From: Aradus depressus
Taxonomy: Eukaryota; Arthropoda; Insecta; Hemiptera; Aradidae
Assembly: GCA_963662175.1 (NCBI GenBank)
Contig: OY759214.1
Span: 99,410,115-99,474,114, forward strand
Reading direction: 5' to 3'
DNA length: 64,000 nt
Shown here piece by piece: positions 1-11,990 of this stretch. The position numbers were made by a program, and so were the translations under genes. The first letter of the stretch is position 1. Every line of letters begins with the position of its first letter. Under the pieces are notes generated by a model. The model was not told the DNA's origin. It was given only the letters and a program-made list of their open reading frames with translations, and made no database searches.

Positions 1-90
1 CGTCCAGCGGTTTGGGCGTGATGCTGGAACAAACATACAAACAAACAAACAAACCCCGTTTCAGCTTTATTAATATAGACTAGCAGTAAT
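1..90 (+). repeat. 3' tail of RTE/SINE-like interspersed repeat
   Basis: The block ends in a run of CAAA units followed by ACCCCGTTTCAGCTTTATT and ATATAGA. Nearly the same tail recurs at about 690-768, so two copies in the same direction bracket the first 0.7 kb. A motif of the type 'GCCGTTTGGGCGTGA' followed by an A-rich simple repeat is typical of 3' ends of RTE-type LINEs and their SINEs in insects. No coding sequence is left, so the family is inferred. Confidence 0.5.
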
Positions 91-300
91 ACCCGGCGTT
101 GATCGGGGAACATTGACTTTTCACCTAATATCTCTCATTCGAATCCAATTCAATTCTTCGACAGTACATTCATGATGTTATAATTTTCAATTATTCATTA
201 TAAATAAGCCTTATAGCACTTCAACGGCAGACACCACAGCTAGTATGTATCTGCTTAATATCGGTGTACAGAAGAAGAGAAAGCTACATGTGAAATTCCT
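83..300 (+). repeat. Interspersed repeat with ATACCCGGCGTTG head
   Basis: This begins with ACTAGCAGTAATACCCGGCG and continues into a stretch ending GGCAGACACCACAGCTAGTA. The reverse complement of the same family lies at 40215-40545, where the 'CCCGGCGTTGCCCGGGG' head and the 'ACAGTACATTCATGATGTTA' middle are recognisable. It is a non-coding dispersed repeat. Confidence 0.55.
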
Positions 301-364
301 TCAGCTTAATGCACCCCACCCCTCAGGTTCAAAAAGTTGAAACGTAACAACGAATTTTCAAATT

Positions 365-770
365 TTGTTTTGAAATTACTACATGTGAAATTCCATGACA
401 ATCCGACCATTAGTTAATGAGCTACCACTATTTATATACTTAAGTCCACCCCCACTATCCTCCCTTTCGTTCAATATCTTCAGAGGTCACAAACCCTATT
501 TTTCTATTTGGCCTTTAAGAATACTAGATGTGAAATTTCATGATAATCCGACCATTAGTTAATGAGCTACCACTATTTATATACTTAGGTCTATCCCCCC
601 ACCCCCCCCCCCTCCCGTTCAAAATTTTGGGACGCCACATAGCCTATTATTCAACTGGGGTCATAAGAATGCTACATGTGAAGTTTCATAAAAACCCGTC
701 GAGCCGTTTGGGCGTGATACTGGAACAAACAAACAAATAAACCCCGTTTCAGCTTTATTAATATAGATTT
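365..770 (+). repeat. Tandem ~150-bp units, array A (left block)
   Basis: Successive units each read through CTACATGTGAAATTCCATGA, an AATCCGACCATTAGTTAATG segment, a short C-rich tract, GTTCAAAATTTTG and then GCCACATAGCC. The same unit reappears at 5860-6680 and 7550-7830, on the far side of the SINE-core satellite. The C-tract differs in length between units, as expected from slippage. No gene is supported; the short reading frames here are by-products of the repeat. Confidence 0.7.
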
Positions 771-869
771 CTTCCTTGAAAATTTTAGTTGGAGCCAAAC
801 GGAAACGTATTTTTTCTTTATATTTGGTGTCTACTGAGCTCAGGATCGCAAGTTGGAAATCTAGACGGG

Positions 870-3800
870 GCTCTTAGTTGTTTTAACTGACTTATATTAT
901 TTATTTTTTAAAATAGCCTTGAGCACTTCGTCCTTCGGTTAGGACTTTCCCGATACATCTGAATTTGTCTTTGGTTGACCAACTTCATTTATGGTCGCTG
1001 CCTATCTACCAACATTGCTGTATTAATTTGTTTTTCAGAAAATATGTCAAAACGGTAGGTACCTCAAAGCCCACTTATATTCCACATTTCTTCCATGATA
1101 ATCTTAGTTGGAACCAAACGGTAACTTATTTTATCTTACATATGGAGTCTATCGAGCTCAGGATCGCCACTTAGATATCTAGCAAAGGCATTTAGGTCAA
1201 ATGTTTTAATCGAGAAGATAAAAATAAATTTGAGCACGTCGTCCTTCGGATTGGACTTTAGGCTATGATCGAGGGCCTTTTTGTATGTCGGGTGCTCGAT
1301 AATGAGTCGTATGTTATGTATCTAAACCTGGGTAGGTGACATTTCATTTAGGTTAAAAATTACTTGAGCACGTCGTCCTTCGGATGGGACTTTTCCGATA
1401 CATCTGAATCTTTCTTTGGTTGACCATCTTCATTTATGGTCGCTGCCTATCTACCAACATAGCTGTATTAATTTGTTTTTCAGAAAATATGTCAAAACGG
1501 TACCTACCTCAAAGCCCACTTATATTCCACATTTCTTCCTTGATCATTTTAGTTGGAACCAAACGGTAACTTATTTTATCATACATATGGAGTCTAGCGA
1601 GCTCAGGATCGCCACTTAGAAATCTAGCCAAGGCACTTAGATCAGATGTTTTAATCGAGAAGATAAAAATAAATTTGAGCACGTCGTCCTTCGGATTGGA
1701 CTTTAGGCTATGATCGAGAGCCTTTTGGTATGTCAGGTCCTGGATAATGAGTCGTATGTTATGTTTCTAAACCTGGGTAGCTGAAATTTCACTTAGGTTA
1801 AAAAAACCTTGAGCACGTCGTCCTTCGGATGGGACTTGCCCGATAAATATGAATCTGTGTATCAGATTTAACTAATATTAAGCCTATAAACCGTTATAAA
1901 GCGAGAAATTTGAAGAATGGGATTTAGCCCGACTATTTTCGAAAAACATTTTTATTTCGATTTTTGTATAGGATTCAGATATCCCGGTTGTTCATCAGTT
2001 TTAACAAATATTAAATCTAAAAACCGTTTAAAAGCTAGAAATTTGATGAATGGAGTCTACCGAGCTCAGGATCGCCATTTAGAAATCTAGCCAGGTCAGA
2101 TGTTTTAATCGGGAAGATAACAATAAATTTGAGCACGTAGTCCTTCGGGTTGGACTTTAAGCTATGAACGAGGGCCTTTTCGTATGTCAGGTACTCGATA
2201 ATGAGTCGTATGTTATGTTTCTAAACCTGGGTAGCTGAAATTTCACTTAGGTTAAAAAAACCTTGAGCACATCGTCCTTCGGATGGGACTTCAAGCTATG
2301 ATCGAGGGCCTTTTTGTATGTCAGGTACTGGATAATGAGTCGTATGTTATGTTTCTAAACCTGGGTAGCTGAAATTTCACTTAGGTTAAAAAAACCTTGA
2401 GCACGTCGTCCTTCGGATGGGACCTGCCCGATATATCTGAATCTGTCTATCAGTTTTAACTAATATTAAACCTATAAACCGTTAAAAAGGGAGAAATTTG
2501 AAGAATGGGATTTAGTCCGACTTTTTTCGAAAACATTTTTATTTCGATTTTTGTGTAGGATTCAGATATCCCGGTTGTTCATCAGTTTTAACAAATATTA
2601 AATCTAAAAACCGTTTAAAAGCTAGAAATTTGAAGAATGGAGTCTACCGATCTCAGGATCGCCATTTAGAAATCTAGCCAAGTCACTTAGGTCAAATGTT
2701 TTAATCGGGAAGATAAAAATAAATTTGAGCACGTCGTCCTTCGGATGGGACTTTCCCGATATATCTGAATCTTTCTTTGGTTGACCATCTTCGTTTCTGG
2801 ATGCTGCCTATCTACCAACATAGCTGTATTAATTTGTTTTTCAGAAAATATGTCAAAACGGTACCTCAAAGCCCACTTATATTCCACATTTCTTCCTTGA
2901 TAATCTTAGTTGGAACCAAACGGTAACTTATTTTATCTTACATATGGAGTCTATCGAGCTCAGGATCGCCACTTAGATATCTAGCAAAGGCATTTAGGTC
3001 AAATGTTTTAATCGAGAAGATAAAAATAAATTTGAGCACGTCGTCCTTCGGATGGGACTTTCCCGATATATCTGAATCTTTCTTTGGTTGACCATCTTCG
3101 TTTCTGGATGCTGCCTATCTACCAACATAGCTGTATTAATTTGTTTTTCAGAAAATATGTCAAAACGGTACCTCAAAGCCCACTTATATTCCACATTTCT
3201 TCCTTGATCATTGTAGTTGGAACCAAACGGTAACTTATTTTATCATACATATAGAGTCTATCGAGCTCAGGATCGCCACTTAGATATCTAGCCAACGCAC
3301 TTAGGTCAGATGTTTTAATCGAGAAGATAAAAATAAATTTGAGCACGTCGTCCTTCGGATGGGACTTTAGGCTATGATCGAGGGCCTTTTTGTATGTCAG
3401 GTGCTCGATAATGAGTCGTATGTTATGTAACTAAACCTGGGTAGCTAAAATTTCACTTAGGTTCATTAAACCTTGAGCACGTCGTCCTTCGGATGGGACT
3501 TTTCCGATACATCTGAATCTTTCTTTGGTTGACCATCTTCGTTTCTGGATGCTGCCTATCTACCAACATAGCTGTATTAATTTGTTTTTCAGAAAATATG
3601 TCAAAACGGTAGGTACCTCAAAGCCCACTTATATTCCACATTTCTTCCATGATCATTGTAGTTGGAACCAAACGGTAACTTATTTTATCATACATATAGT
3701 GTCTATCGAGCTCAGGATCGCCACTTAGATATCTAGCCAACGCACTTAGGTCAGATGTTTTAATCGAGAAGATAAAAATAAATTTGAGCACGTCGTCCTT

Positions 3801-5530
3801 CGGATGGGACTTTAGGCTATGATCGAGAGCCTTTTTGTATGTCAGGTGCTCGATAATGAGTCGTATGTTATGTAACTAAACCTGGGTAGCTAAAATTTCA
3901 CTTAGGTTCATTAAACCTTGAGCACGTCGTCCTTCGGATGGGACTTTCCCGATACATCTGAATCTTTCTTTGGTTGACCATCTTCGTTTCTGGATGCTGC
4001 CTATCTACCAACATAGCTGTATTAATTTGTTTTTCAGAAAATATGTCAAAACGGTACCTCAAAGCCCACTTATATTACACATTTCTTCCTTGATAATTTT
4101 AGTTGGAACCAAACGGTAACTTATTTTATCATGCATATGGAGTCTATCGAGCTCAGGATCGCCACTTAGAAATCTAACCAAGGCATTTAGGTCAAATGTT
4201 TTAATCGAGAAGATAAAAAAAATTTGAGCACGTCGTCCTTTGGATTGGGCTTTAGGCTATGATCGAGGGCCTTTTTGTATGTCAGGTGCCCGATAATGAG
4301 TCGTATGTTATGTAACTAAACCTAGGTAGCTAAAATTTCACTTAGGTTCAAAAAACCTCGAGCACGTCGTTCTTCGGATGGGACTTCCCCGATATATCTG
4401 AATCTGTCTATCAGTTTTAACTAATATTAAATCTATAAACCGTTAAAAAGTAGGAAGTTTGAAGAATGGTATTTAGCCCGACTTTTTTCGAAAAACATTT
4501 TTATTTCGATTTTTGTGTAGGATTCAGATATCCCGGTTGTTCATCAGTTTTAACAAATATTAAATCTAAAAACCGTTAAAAAGCTAGAAATTTGAAGAAT
4601 GGAGTCTACCGAGCTCAGGATCGCCATTTAGAAATCTAGCCAAGTCACTTAGGTCAAATGTTTTAATCGGGAAGATAAAAAAAAATTTGAGCACGTCGTC
4701 CTTCGGATGGGACTTTCCCGATACATCTGAATCTTTCTTTGGTTGACCATCTTCGTTTCTGGATGCTGCCTATCTACCAACATAGCTGTATTAATTTGTT
4801 TTTCAGAAAATATGTCAAAACGGTACCTCAAAGCCCACTTATATTCCACATTTCTTCCTTGATAATTTTAGTTGGAACCAAACGGTAACTTATTTTATCA
4901 TGCATATGGAGTCTATCGAGCTCAGGATCGCCACTTAGAAATCTAACCAAGGCATTTAGGTCAAATGTTTTAATCGAGAAGATAAAAAAAATTTGAGCAC
5001 GTCGTCCTTTGGATTGGGCTTTAGGCTATGATCGAGGGCCTTTTTGTATGTCAGGTGCCCGATAATGAGTCGTATGTTATGTAACTAAACCTAGGTAGCT
5101 AAAATTTCACTTAGGTTCAAAAAACCTCGAGCACGTCGTCCTTCGGATGGGACTTCCCCGATATATCTGAATCTGTCTATCAGTTTTAACTAATATTAAA
5201 TCTATAAACCGTTAAAAAGTAGGAAGTTTGAAGAATGGTATTTAGCCCGACTTTTTTCGAAAAACATTTTTATTTCGATTTTTGTGTAGGATTCAGATAT
5301 CCCGGTTGTTCATCAGTTTTAACAAATATTAAATCTAAAAACCGTTAAAAAGCTAGAAATTTGAAGAATGGAGTCTACCGAGCTCAGGATCGCCATTTAG
5401 AAATCTAGCCAAGTCACTTAGGTCAGATGTTTTAATCGGGAAGACAAAAATAAATTTGAGCACGTCGTCCTTCGGATGGGACTTTCCCGATACATCTGAA
5501 TCTTTTTTGGTTGACCATTTTCGTTTCTGG
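870..5530 (+). repeat. Satellite made of SINE-core-like units (20 boundary motifs)
   Basis: A boundary motif close to GAGCACGTCGTCCTTCGGAT starts at 921, 1232, 1366, 1677, 1811, 2131, 2265, 2399, 2727, 3034, 3341, 3475, 3786, 3920, 4226, 4360, 4689, 4995, 5129 and 5458. Spacing falls into three classes: 134 bp, 306-311 bp and 320-329 bp. The 134-bp class matches, along its length, the core of the SINEs at 45.9, 58.3 and 62.3 kb (CGTCCTTCGGATGGGAC, then TGTCAGGTGCTCG, then a GGGTAGC...ACTTAGG end). The longer classes carry extra spacer sequence. Small repeated reading frames of about 66 codons are by-products, not genes. Confidence 0.9.
4137..5458 (+). repeat. 769-bp higher-order duplication in the satellite
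   Basis: Boundary motifs at 4226, 4360 and 4689 recur exactly 769 bp later at 4995, 5129 and 5458. The sequence between is almost identical, including shared rare variants such as CTTTGGATTGGGC and CAGGTGCCCGATAATG. This is a recent tandem copy of a three-unit block inside the older array. Confidence 0.85.
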
Positions 5531-5539
5531 ATGCTGCCT

Positions 5540-5790
5540 AAGAACGCCGGACACCTTAGATAGTATGCGCCTTGCAACTCCGTGCAACCAGGTATTAATA
5601 AGTTCTTAGGAACGCTGGGCAACACAGATAGTATGTATGTAGTTAGGAATGCTGGGCACCGCAGCTAGTATGTGCCTTGCAACAGCGGATGCCCTAAGTA
5701 TTTTGTGCTTAACAACTCTGGTGATAGCTATTATTTACCGTGCAACAGTGGACCTCCTAGGTAATATATGCTTGGGAAACCCACCGAGCT
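5540..5790 (+). repeat. Short tandem copies with GCTAGTATGT motif
   Basis: Several imperfect copies of a ~60-bp unit contain AACGCTGGGCAACACAGATA or GCACCGCAGCTAGTATGTG. They resemble the end of the repeat at 83-300 and the reverse-oriented copy near 40.3 kb. No coding signal. Confidence 0.5.
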
Positions 5791-5799
5791 ATATCCCAT

Positions 5800-6690
5800 C
5801 TTTAAGAAAGCTCCATGTGAGATTCATTCTGCATTAATGCACCCCCGCCCCTCCCGTCCAAAGGGTCACAGCCAATTTTTAAATATTGCTTTTGAAACTA
5901 CCATTTAGGTATATGCTTGCCCCCCCCCCCCCCCCCCATACCCCCCTCCCCCGTTGACAATTTTGAGACGTCACATATCCTTTTTTTGTTTTTGTCTATT
6001 ATGAATACTACATGTGAAATTCCATGACATTCCGATCATCCGTTAAAGACCTATCACTACCTTTATATGTAGGCCTACCCCACAACCTCCCCTCCCTCCC
6101 GTTCAAAATTTTGAAATGTCACGTAGCGTATTTTTCAATTTGGTCTTTAAGCATACTACATGTCAAATTCCATGACATTCCAATCAAAAGACCTATCACT
6201 ATCTTTATAAGTAGGCCTACCCCCACAACCCCCCCTCCCGTTCAAAATTTAGAGATATCACGTAGCGTATTTTTCAATTTGGCCTCTAAGAATACTACAT
6301 GTCAAATTCCATGACAATCCGATCATCCGTTAATGAGAGCACTATCTTTATATTTAGGCCTACTCCCACAACCCCCCCTCACGTTCACTATTTTGTGACG
6401 TCACACACCCTATTTTTTTATTTGGCCTTTAAAAAAACTACATATGAAATTCCTTGCCAATCCGATTATCCGTTAATGACTTAGCACTACCTTTATATTT
6501 AGGCCCCCCCTACAACCCCCCCTACCGTTCAAAATTTATGGACGCCACATAGCCTATTTTTTAACTTGGCTTTTAAGAATACTATATGTGAAATTTCATG
6601 ATAATCCGTCCATCCGTTAATGCGCTAGAGCAATTTTTGTGCTTAGCCCCCCCCCCCCCCCCCTCCAGTTGACCGCTAGAAACTCTCTTC
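5800..6690 (+). repeat. Tandem ~150-bp units, array A (right block)
   Basis: About six copies of the unit described for 365-770 follow one another, each with the GTGAAATTCCATGACA segment, a C-rich tract and GTTCAAAATTT. Pure C runs of 18-20 bases occur near 5920 and 6645. Confidence 0.7.
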
Positions 6691-6810
6691 ATAAGAACCT
6701 TTCTCGGACTTTAACGAATATTTGAAAAAAAAAATTAGCCGAATTGGTCCAGCCGTTCTCGAGTTTTGCGCTTAGCAAAATTTAGCATTCATTTTTATTA
6801 TATAGATTCA
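6690..6810 (+). repeat. RTE-like 3' end (first copy)
   Basis: Reads AGCCGAATTGGTCCAGCCGT, TCTCGAGTTTTGCGCTTAGC and then TTTTTATTATATAGA. A near-identical copy lies at 8130-8270. This is a typical LINE/RTE 3' terminus without remaining coding sequence. Confidence 0.5.
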
Positions 6811-6819
6811 ACAGTTGAC

Positions 6820-7320
6820 TTAAGTACTAAATCCTCATACTAAATTTCGTGTAGATTATTTCATTACATCGGCAGTTATTAGGGTTTTTGAGCTGAACGC
6901 CCCTCTGGTCCCCCCCCCTTCCAATCTGCCAATTCTGCTGGAAATTAATAAGTGTTGTCCTTATGGGATTTTGAATGCACATGTGAAATTACATATCGAT
7001 ACATTCATTACAACCGCTTTTGAGTCAAGCCTCTCCCCTAATCCTCCCCTCCCCTTTGACCGATTTGGTTGAAAATCCAATTGTTGTCTTTGTGGGATTC
7101 TGGTCATACATATGAAATTTCGTGTCGATACATTCATTATATCGTCAGTTAATAAAGTTTTTACGTTAAGCCTCTCCCCTAATCCCCCCTTCCCATTGGT
7201 AGATTTGGCTGAAAAACCATAGGTGTCGTTAGAGAGTTCTGGGTTTACATAAAAAATTTCGTGTCGATATATATTCATCCTATGGGAAGTTATCGTGTTC
7301 ACAGACAGACAGCATTTTTT
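6820..7320. repeat. Interspersed repeat with internal 'ATCGACAC/CATTCATTA' units
   Basis: Three imperfect internal units of about 120 bp carry motifs such as TCGATACATTCATTA and CCTCTCCCCTAATCC, then end at a GACAGACAG motif. Copies of the same family occur at 12.4, 15.5, 35.6, 53.0, 56.2 and 63.1 kb. Non-coding; exact family unknown. Confidence 0.55.
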
Positions 7321-7549
7321 TTTTTCATATTTGGAATCTAGAGGTCGGAAAACATAAAATTTCGTTTAAAATTCCGCATCGAATTTTTCACCGATTACAT
7401 AACTTCCCCTATACTTTGTATAGCTTGCGAAGTAAACAATCTTACTACTCCTATTTTTAAGACGACTCAACTAAGATTCATCAACAATAAATTTTCTTTT
7501 CCCCTATTTTCTAGAATTAGAAAGTAAATAAAGTAAAAGTAATTTCAGA

Positions 7550-7835
7550 TTTCTCTCATACTACATGTCAAATTCCATGACATTCCGAACATCCGTTAAA
7601 GACCTATCACTATCTTTATATTAGGCCTAACCCCCCCCCCCCCCCCCTCCCCCCCATTCAAATTTTGAAACTTCACACATCCTTTTTTTAAATTTGGCTT
7701 TTTAGAATACTACATGTGAAATTCCATGACAATCCGACTATTAGTTAATGAGTTACCGGTATCTTTATACTAAGGCCTACCTCCACAACCCCCCCTCCCG
7801 GGCAAAATTTAGCCAATCATTTTTATTATATAGAT
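7550..7835 (+). repeat. Array A units, isolated copies
   Basis: Two further ~150-bp units with the CATGACATTCCGA and C-tract hallmarks. They are separated from the main right block by about 850 bp of other repeats. Confidence 0.6.
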
Positions 7836-8124
7836 GTAGATATGTAAAAACTGAATAAAACGAAACAGTAAGTAAATGACAAAGATGACAACCAAAGATA
7901 AATCGAGGAACTGGCCAGAAGCGAAGATTTAAAAACAATCAAGGAAACAAAACGCACTAAAAACTGATAACACACACTAAAAACTGAATAAAACGAAATG
8001 GTAAGTAAATGATTTTAGGGTGTCTGAGATCGATTCACTTGATCGATTCATTGTTCACATCGATTATTACGACCCCAAACATCGATTCTTCGATTAATCT
8101 ATCTCAGATCGTCATCCCTAGAAT

Positions 8125-8275
8125 TAACAGCTAAGAACTCTTCATAAGAACCTTCCTCGGACTTCAACGAATATTTGAAAAAAAAAAATTAGCCGAATTG
8201 GCCAGCCGTTCTCGAGTTTTGCGCTTAGCATAATTTAGTATTTAATATATTATTTTTATTATATAGATTATAGAA
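8125..8275 (+). repeat. RTE-like 3' end (second copy)
   Basis: Second copy of the tail at 6690-6810, with the same TCTCGAGTTTTGCGCTTAGC core and an ATATAGAT end. Confidence 0.5.
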
Positions 8276-8298
8276 GTGAAGAAAAATAACATATATGT

Positions 8299-8524
8299 GT
8301 TGTATACCAAACAGACCAATAGATAACTCTCTCCCCCTTCTCAAAATTATTTCATACTGGCATTACTGGGTATAAGAATGTCCCTCTCGGGATTACGCTA
8401 TTAAATTAAACAAAAAAATACCTCTGACACCTACTCATTACTTTCATACACCCAGTTATTCCAGTATGAAATGATTTTTAGAAGGGGAGGGGGAGAGAGT
8501 GATCTGTAACCGTGGTATAACAAA
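8299..8524. mobile_element. MITE with long inverted repeat
   Basis: The left side (ACTCTCTCCCCCTTCTCAAA ... TTTCATACTGGCATTACTGG) is the reverse complement of the right side (CCAGTTATTCCAGTATGAAA ... GGGGAGGGGGAGAGAGT), with small differences. The arms are roughly 75 bp. The same arms occur in the larger element at 22027-22679, which shows a dispersed non-autonomous DNA-transposon family. Confidence 0.75.
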
Positions 8525-8559
8525 GGTCTATAATGGAACATCACATATTTTAGAATAAC

Positions 8560-10440
8560 CTCAAATGTCCAAAGGTCGTTACATTTTTATTTATTTTGTA
8601 TTTAATTATTTTTGGTTGTTTCAAGTTCATCACTTCACCCACATATTATATTATTTTCGTAACAGAATGAACTGTGGAATTAAGAATTTATTCATATTAA
8701 ACTTCTAGTAGATTTTTTGTGTTTTTTATTGTAGTAAATTTGTTTTTATTTATCATTTATTATGTTATTCGAATTTAATTTCTTTCCAGTGTTCTCATTC
8801 TGAGAGCGGCCTCTGTTCTTGAGTATTTAGTGTTACGATCCTTTATGGGCCTTTAATGGTTAGTAACTGATTGAGCAATGACTAGGTTTACAGTTTTATT
8901 TATTATAATAGTTAGTTTGTATCACGTTATGTTATCATAAAGAACATGCCCTAAACAAACCCACAAAGGTCTTAGTTAGCTAAAGGTGCATTACGTAAAC
9001 CATCAGCTTTATCAGTTCCAGGATATTTTCTCAATTTTATTTTAAAAGAGAAGTTATACATAAGACGAGCGAAGATCCATCTTATCTTTGTTGGTTAGTA
9101 ATTCATTTTAATGTTATTGTTTTATGATCTATTTCCTCAAGATTTTATTTCTGGCTCAACTTTCGTTTGATTTCATTTTTATTTCTTTAGTTTGAAATAT
9201 AACTTGTCTCAATAAGCCCATTTAAGCCTAATCTATAATAATTGTATTTTAATCATTAATCAATATTATAAGTCTTCCAATTTTAATCAGTATGTTTTTA
9301 AACATTTGTCAGTATGTTTTTAAACATTTAAGTAGTGCTCCTAATTCCATTAATTTCTTTTTTACAGGTAGCTAGTATATTGTCGTAGTTTTTGCTCTAA
9401 AAAAAAAAATTGAGAAAAATAAATGTTTAATATTGGTTATTTAGTTGGTATATGCTTTTCGTGCTATTTAATAGTTTTTTTTAGTTTTATTGGTGTCTTT
9501 AACTTGACCTACTTATAGCTTATAACTGACATTTACAACTAAAAAAATAAGCCAAAAGAAAAATAGAAAAAAAAAAAACCTTACACTCATACCATTAGAT
9601 TCTTTAAGAATCATCTTAAGCATATATTAATATTTTATTGAATATAACATAGGGCATTTCCATGGTTAACCATTGGGCCCACTGATTAATCCAAGGTGTA
9701 TGGGAATGTTTAATAGTGGACATACTTATCAATTACAGTTATGAAAATTTCATTCTTTTCGGCCAAAAAATGTAGACTTTTTTGGCCGAAAAGAGTATAT
9801 TAGTATTTAATCTATTGCTATTGAACCAATCAATGGAAATAACCATAGATTGACTGTTTTCTAATTTTGTCATGAATTCCAGTATTCCAATTCCCCGCTT
9901 TTTAGCAGAGCAGTGAATTAACATGAAATATGAAACAGGTCATGGAGCCCCACTTCTGACGGTTGGGCTTGTGTTTTGAGGTAAAGCCTTAGCTTTCTTT
10001 AGTATTCTTTATTATTATCTGTTAAGTTGTATTATTAAAATAACTTTTCCTCTCATTTTAGTTTTTGTTTGTTTCAATATTAATTGTCTGTTCTGTAGTT
10101 CATTTTTCGAAAGGTTTGATGTTTTCCTTTGTTCACATACATACGTAAATATATAACAATTACAAGCGTATTCCTTCTCTACAGTTTATTGTTAGCAGAA
10201 AATGTCATTTATTGGTTCTTATCCCTACATTTTACACTTGTAAGTATTCCCTAACTTATTGAAGATTTTGGTCGTTACCATATCTTCAATAAGATAGATC
10301 GTGAACGCCCCAAGTCCCCCCCAGCCCTCTAATTCCCTCTTTGTAAACATAAGGTTCTCGAATTAGTACAATATCAATATTTTTGTTCACACATACTTTC
10401 CTAAAGCAGCGGTTGCTGCCCTGCAGTGGTGAAGATTTAT
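8560..10440. other. AT-rich intergenic stretch without recognised gene
   Basis: No splice-consistent exon or conserved protein segment was seen on either strand. The only structured site is a hairpin at 9755-9793: 16-bp perfect arms of CTTTTCGGCC plus A6, around a 7-base loop. Confidence 0.5.
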
Positions 10441-10493
10441 TTGGAGGACCCTGATCATATTACTAAATTTTAATAGGGTGGACCGTTACCCTT

Positions 10494-11545
10494 CTACTGG
10501 TCCTTTTCCTTCCTCTCAGGTTCCTTCCTTCCAAGGCGGACAAATGTCACCCGGTGTAGGCCAAGCGATAGGCGATACTGGAATCTCGAAAGATCCAGCC
10601 ATGATGGCTCGCCCATGACAATTACCAAATGCTGACCTTTTGAGTCAACAGTGGCTCTGACGACTCTCCACCCCGAGGTGGAAAGATCGCCGTTCTGGAC
10701 CTCGAGGCGGTGAAGCACGGTGGCCGGTTCCTGTACAGGACCCGGTATCCATACCCTTGCCCTCACCGGCCTGCTGAGCTCCGATGCGTCTACTATCCGA
10801 AGGCAAGCTCCTTGCCACGGGTTGCACCTTGACACCACGCCCTCTAGCCAGGTCCTGGTGTCCCTGTCCAAGCACGTGATGCCCAGTGCCCCATTTCGGA
10901 GGTTGTAGCCATCAAATCCTGGCGTCGGCTCACCCGGCCCAGGTTTTAGACTATCTATCTCTCCTAGGATGTGGTCCACAATTTGTTCCACTTGTTCCTC
11001 GGAGATAGCTGTATTCGGGTAACCATCCTGAATGGTGGCCACCCTTTTCTACCATGACCCGCCGACGTGGACGGTAGGTTCCCTGGGGGTGCCCCGAACA
11101 CTGCGTCCCGTCGAGGTGGATGGGGATTGCCCCAAAGAGGTGCCTTTAACTCCACGACCCGATCATGATGATCGCTGGCACAGTCGAAGCAGATACCTTG
11201 TAAGTGCCCTGAACTCCGCGCCCTGCAGGCATAGAGGAAATGGGACCCTTGGGTTCCTTTTGTTTTGGTCCCCTGCTTTCCCTCTGCTGACGATATCGAC
11301 ATAGCAGGTGTAGGTACGATTTGTCTCGAACCTGATTCTGTCGCTCGCCTGGCTCTTTTGAGCTTTCGTCTAGCTGCCCCTGACAATTTCATTCTCATCA
11401 GGTGCAGTTTTCCAACTACCTCACTCGCCTGTGCGGATGGCGAGCCCAAGGGAACCGAAGTCCCCTCGTTCTCGCGAACACCATACACAGCGGAGGGTGA
11501 CTGAGGGTCCGCCGGGGTAGACGTTGGGTCTTCTTGATCCATGTC
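10494..11545 (-). pseudogene. Retrotransposon ORF1-like (DUF4780), frameshifted
   Basis: Two overlapping minus-strand frames form one broken protein. The N-terminal frame (11545 down to about 10970) has a Ser/Pro-rich start and a basic segment, KLSGAARRKLKRARRATESG. The C-terminal frame (about 11040 to 10494) reads ITCLDRDTRTWLEG, then NPWQGACLRIVDASEL, a WIPGP motif, LEVQNGDL, SGWRVVRATVDSKGQHLV and LGLHRVTFVRLG. That order is the DUF4780 pattern of ORF1-type proteins from insect non-LTR retroelements. A frameshift near 11040 separates the halves, so this copy is dead. No reverse transcriptase lies next to it. Confidence 0.75.
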
Positions 11546-11639
11546 CATGGTGATTGCTGACAGATTGTCCTTCTAGTCTCTGTCTGGTAAGGTTTCCGGC
11601 AGGTTCTCTATTGTGCCCGTGCCGGAGGATGGTTTTTCA

Positions 11640-11990
11640 TAGTTTTTTTATTGGGTTGTTCATCTTGTTCCCACGAGTCCGGGTCCCCACATGCAGAGCC
11701 CCATACGTGCAGAAGGCTATATTACAATGGGGTGTCGCGCGGTGGCGATGTTTCATTGTGTTGCAGGTTATTCCCTACCCAGTGATCCATGGCGCTAGTG
11801 CAGGGAATAACCTCCCGTCAGCTGTTTTTTGTCACCTATTGTATTCTCGTACCGATTTTGTTGAAGATTCTTTCTTTCCCTTGAAGATATGCCGTTGCCA
11901 GATTCGGAACAATTTAATACCTCATTCATTGAGGAAGTGGAACAACGTCCCGCGTTGTACAACACTTCGTTGAAAGAATATTCCAACACC
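11640..11990 (+). other. Possible reverse-transcriptase tail relic
   Basis: A plus-strand frame ends CRCQIRNNLIPHSLRKWNN, which resembles the 'RnliPrs.r.WN.LP' end of some non-LTR reverse transcriptases. The upstream part of the frame is not recognisable. Weak call on one short motif. Confidence 0.25.

Noticed and set aside
965..4849. Recurrent ~66-codon frames (for example with HLHLWSLPIYQHSCINLFF)
   Set aside because: They are the same satellite spacer read repeatedly, on both strands, without conserved codon use; by-products of the repeat.
870..5530. CRISPR-like array
   Set aside because: Units are long, contiguous and diverged, in a eukaryotic context, and match SINE core; no spacer-repeat structure.
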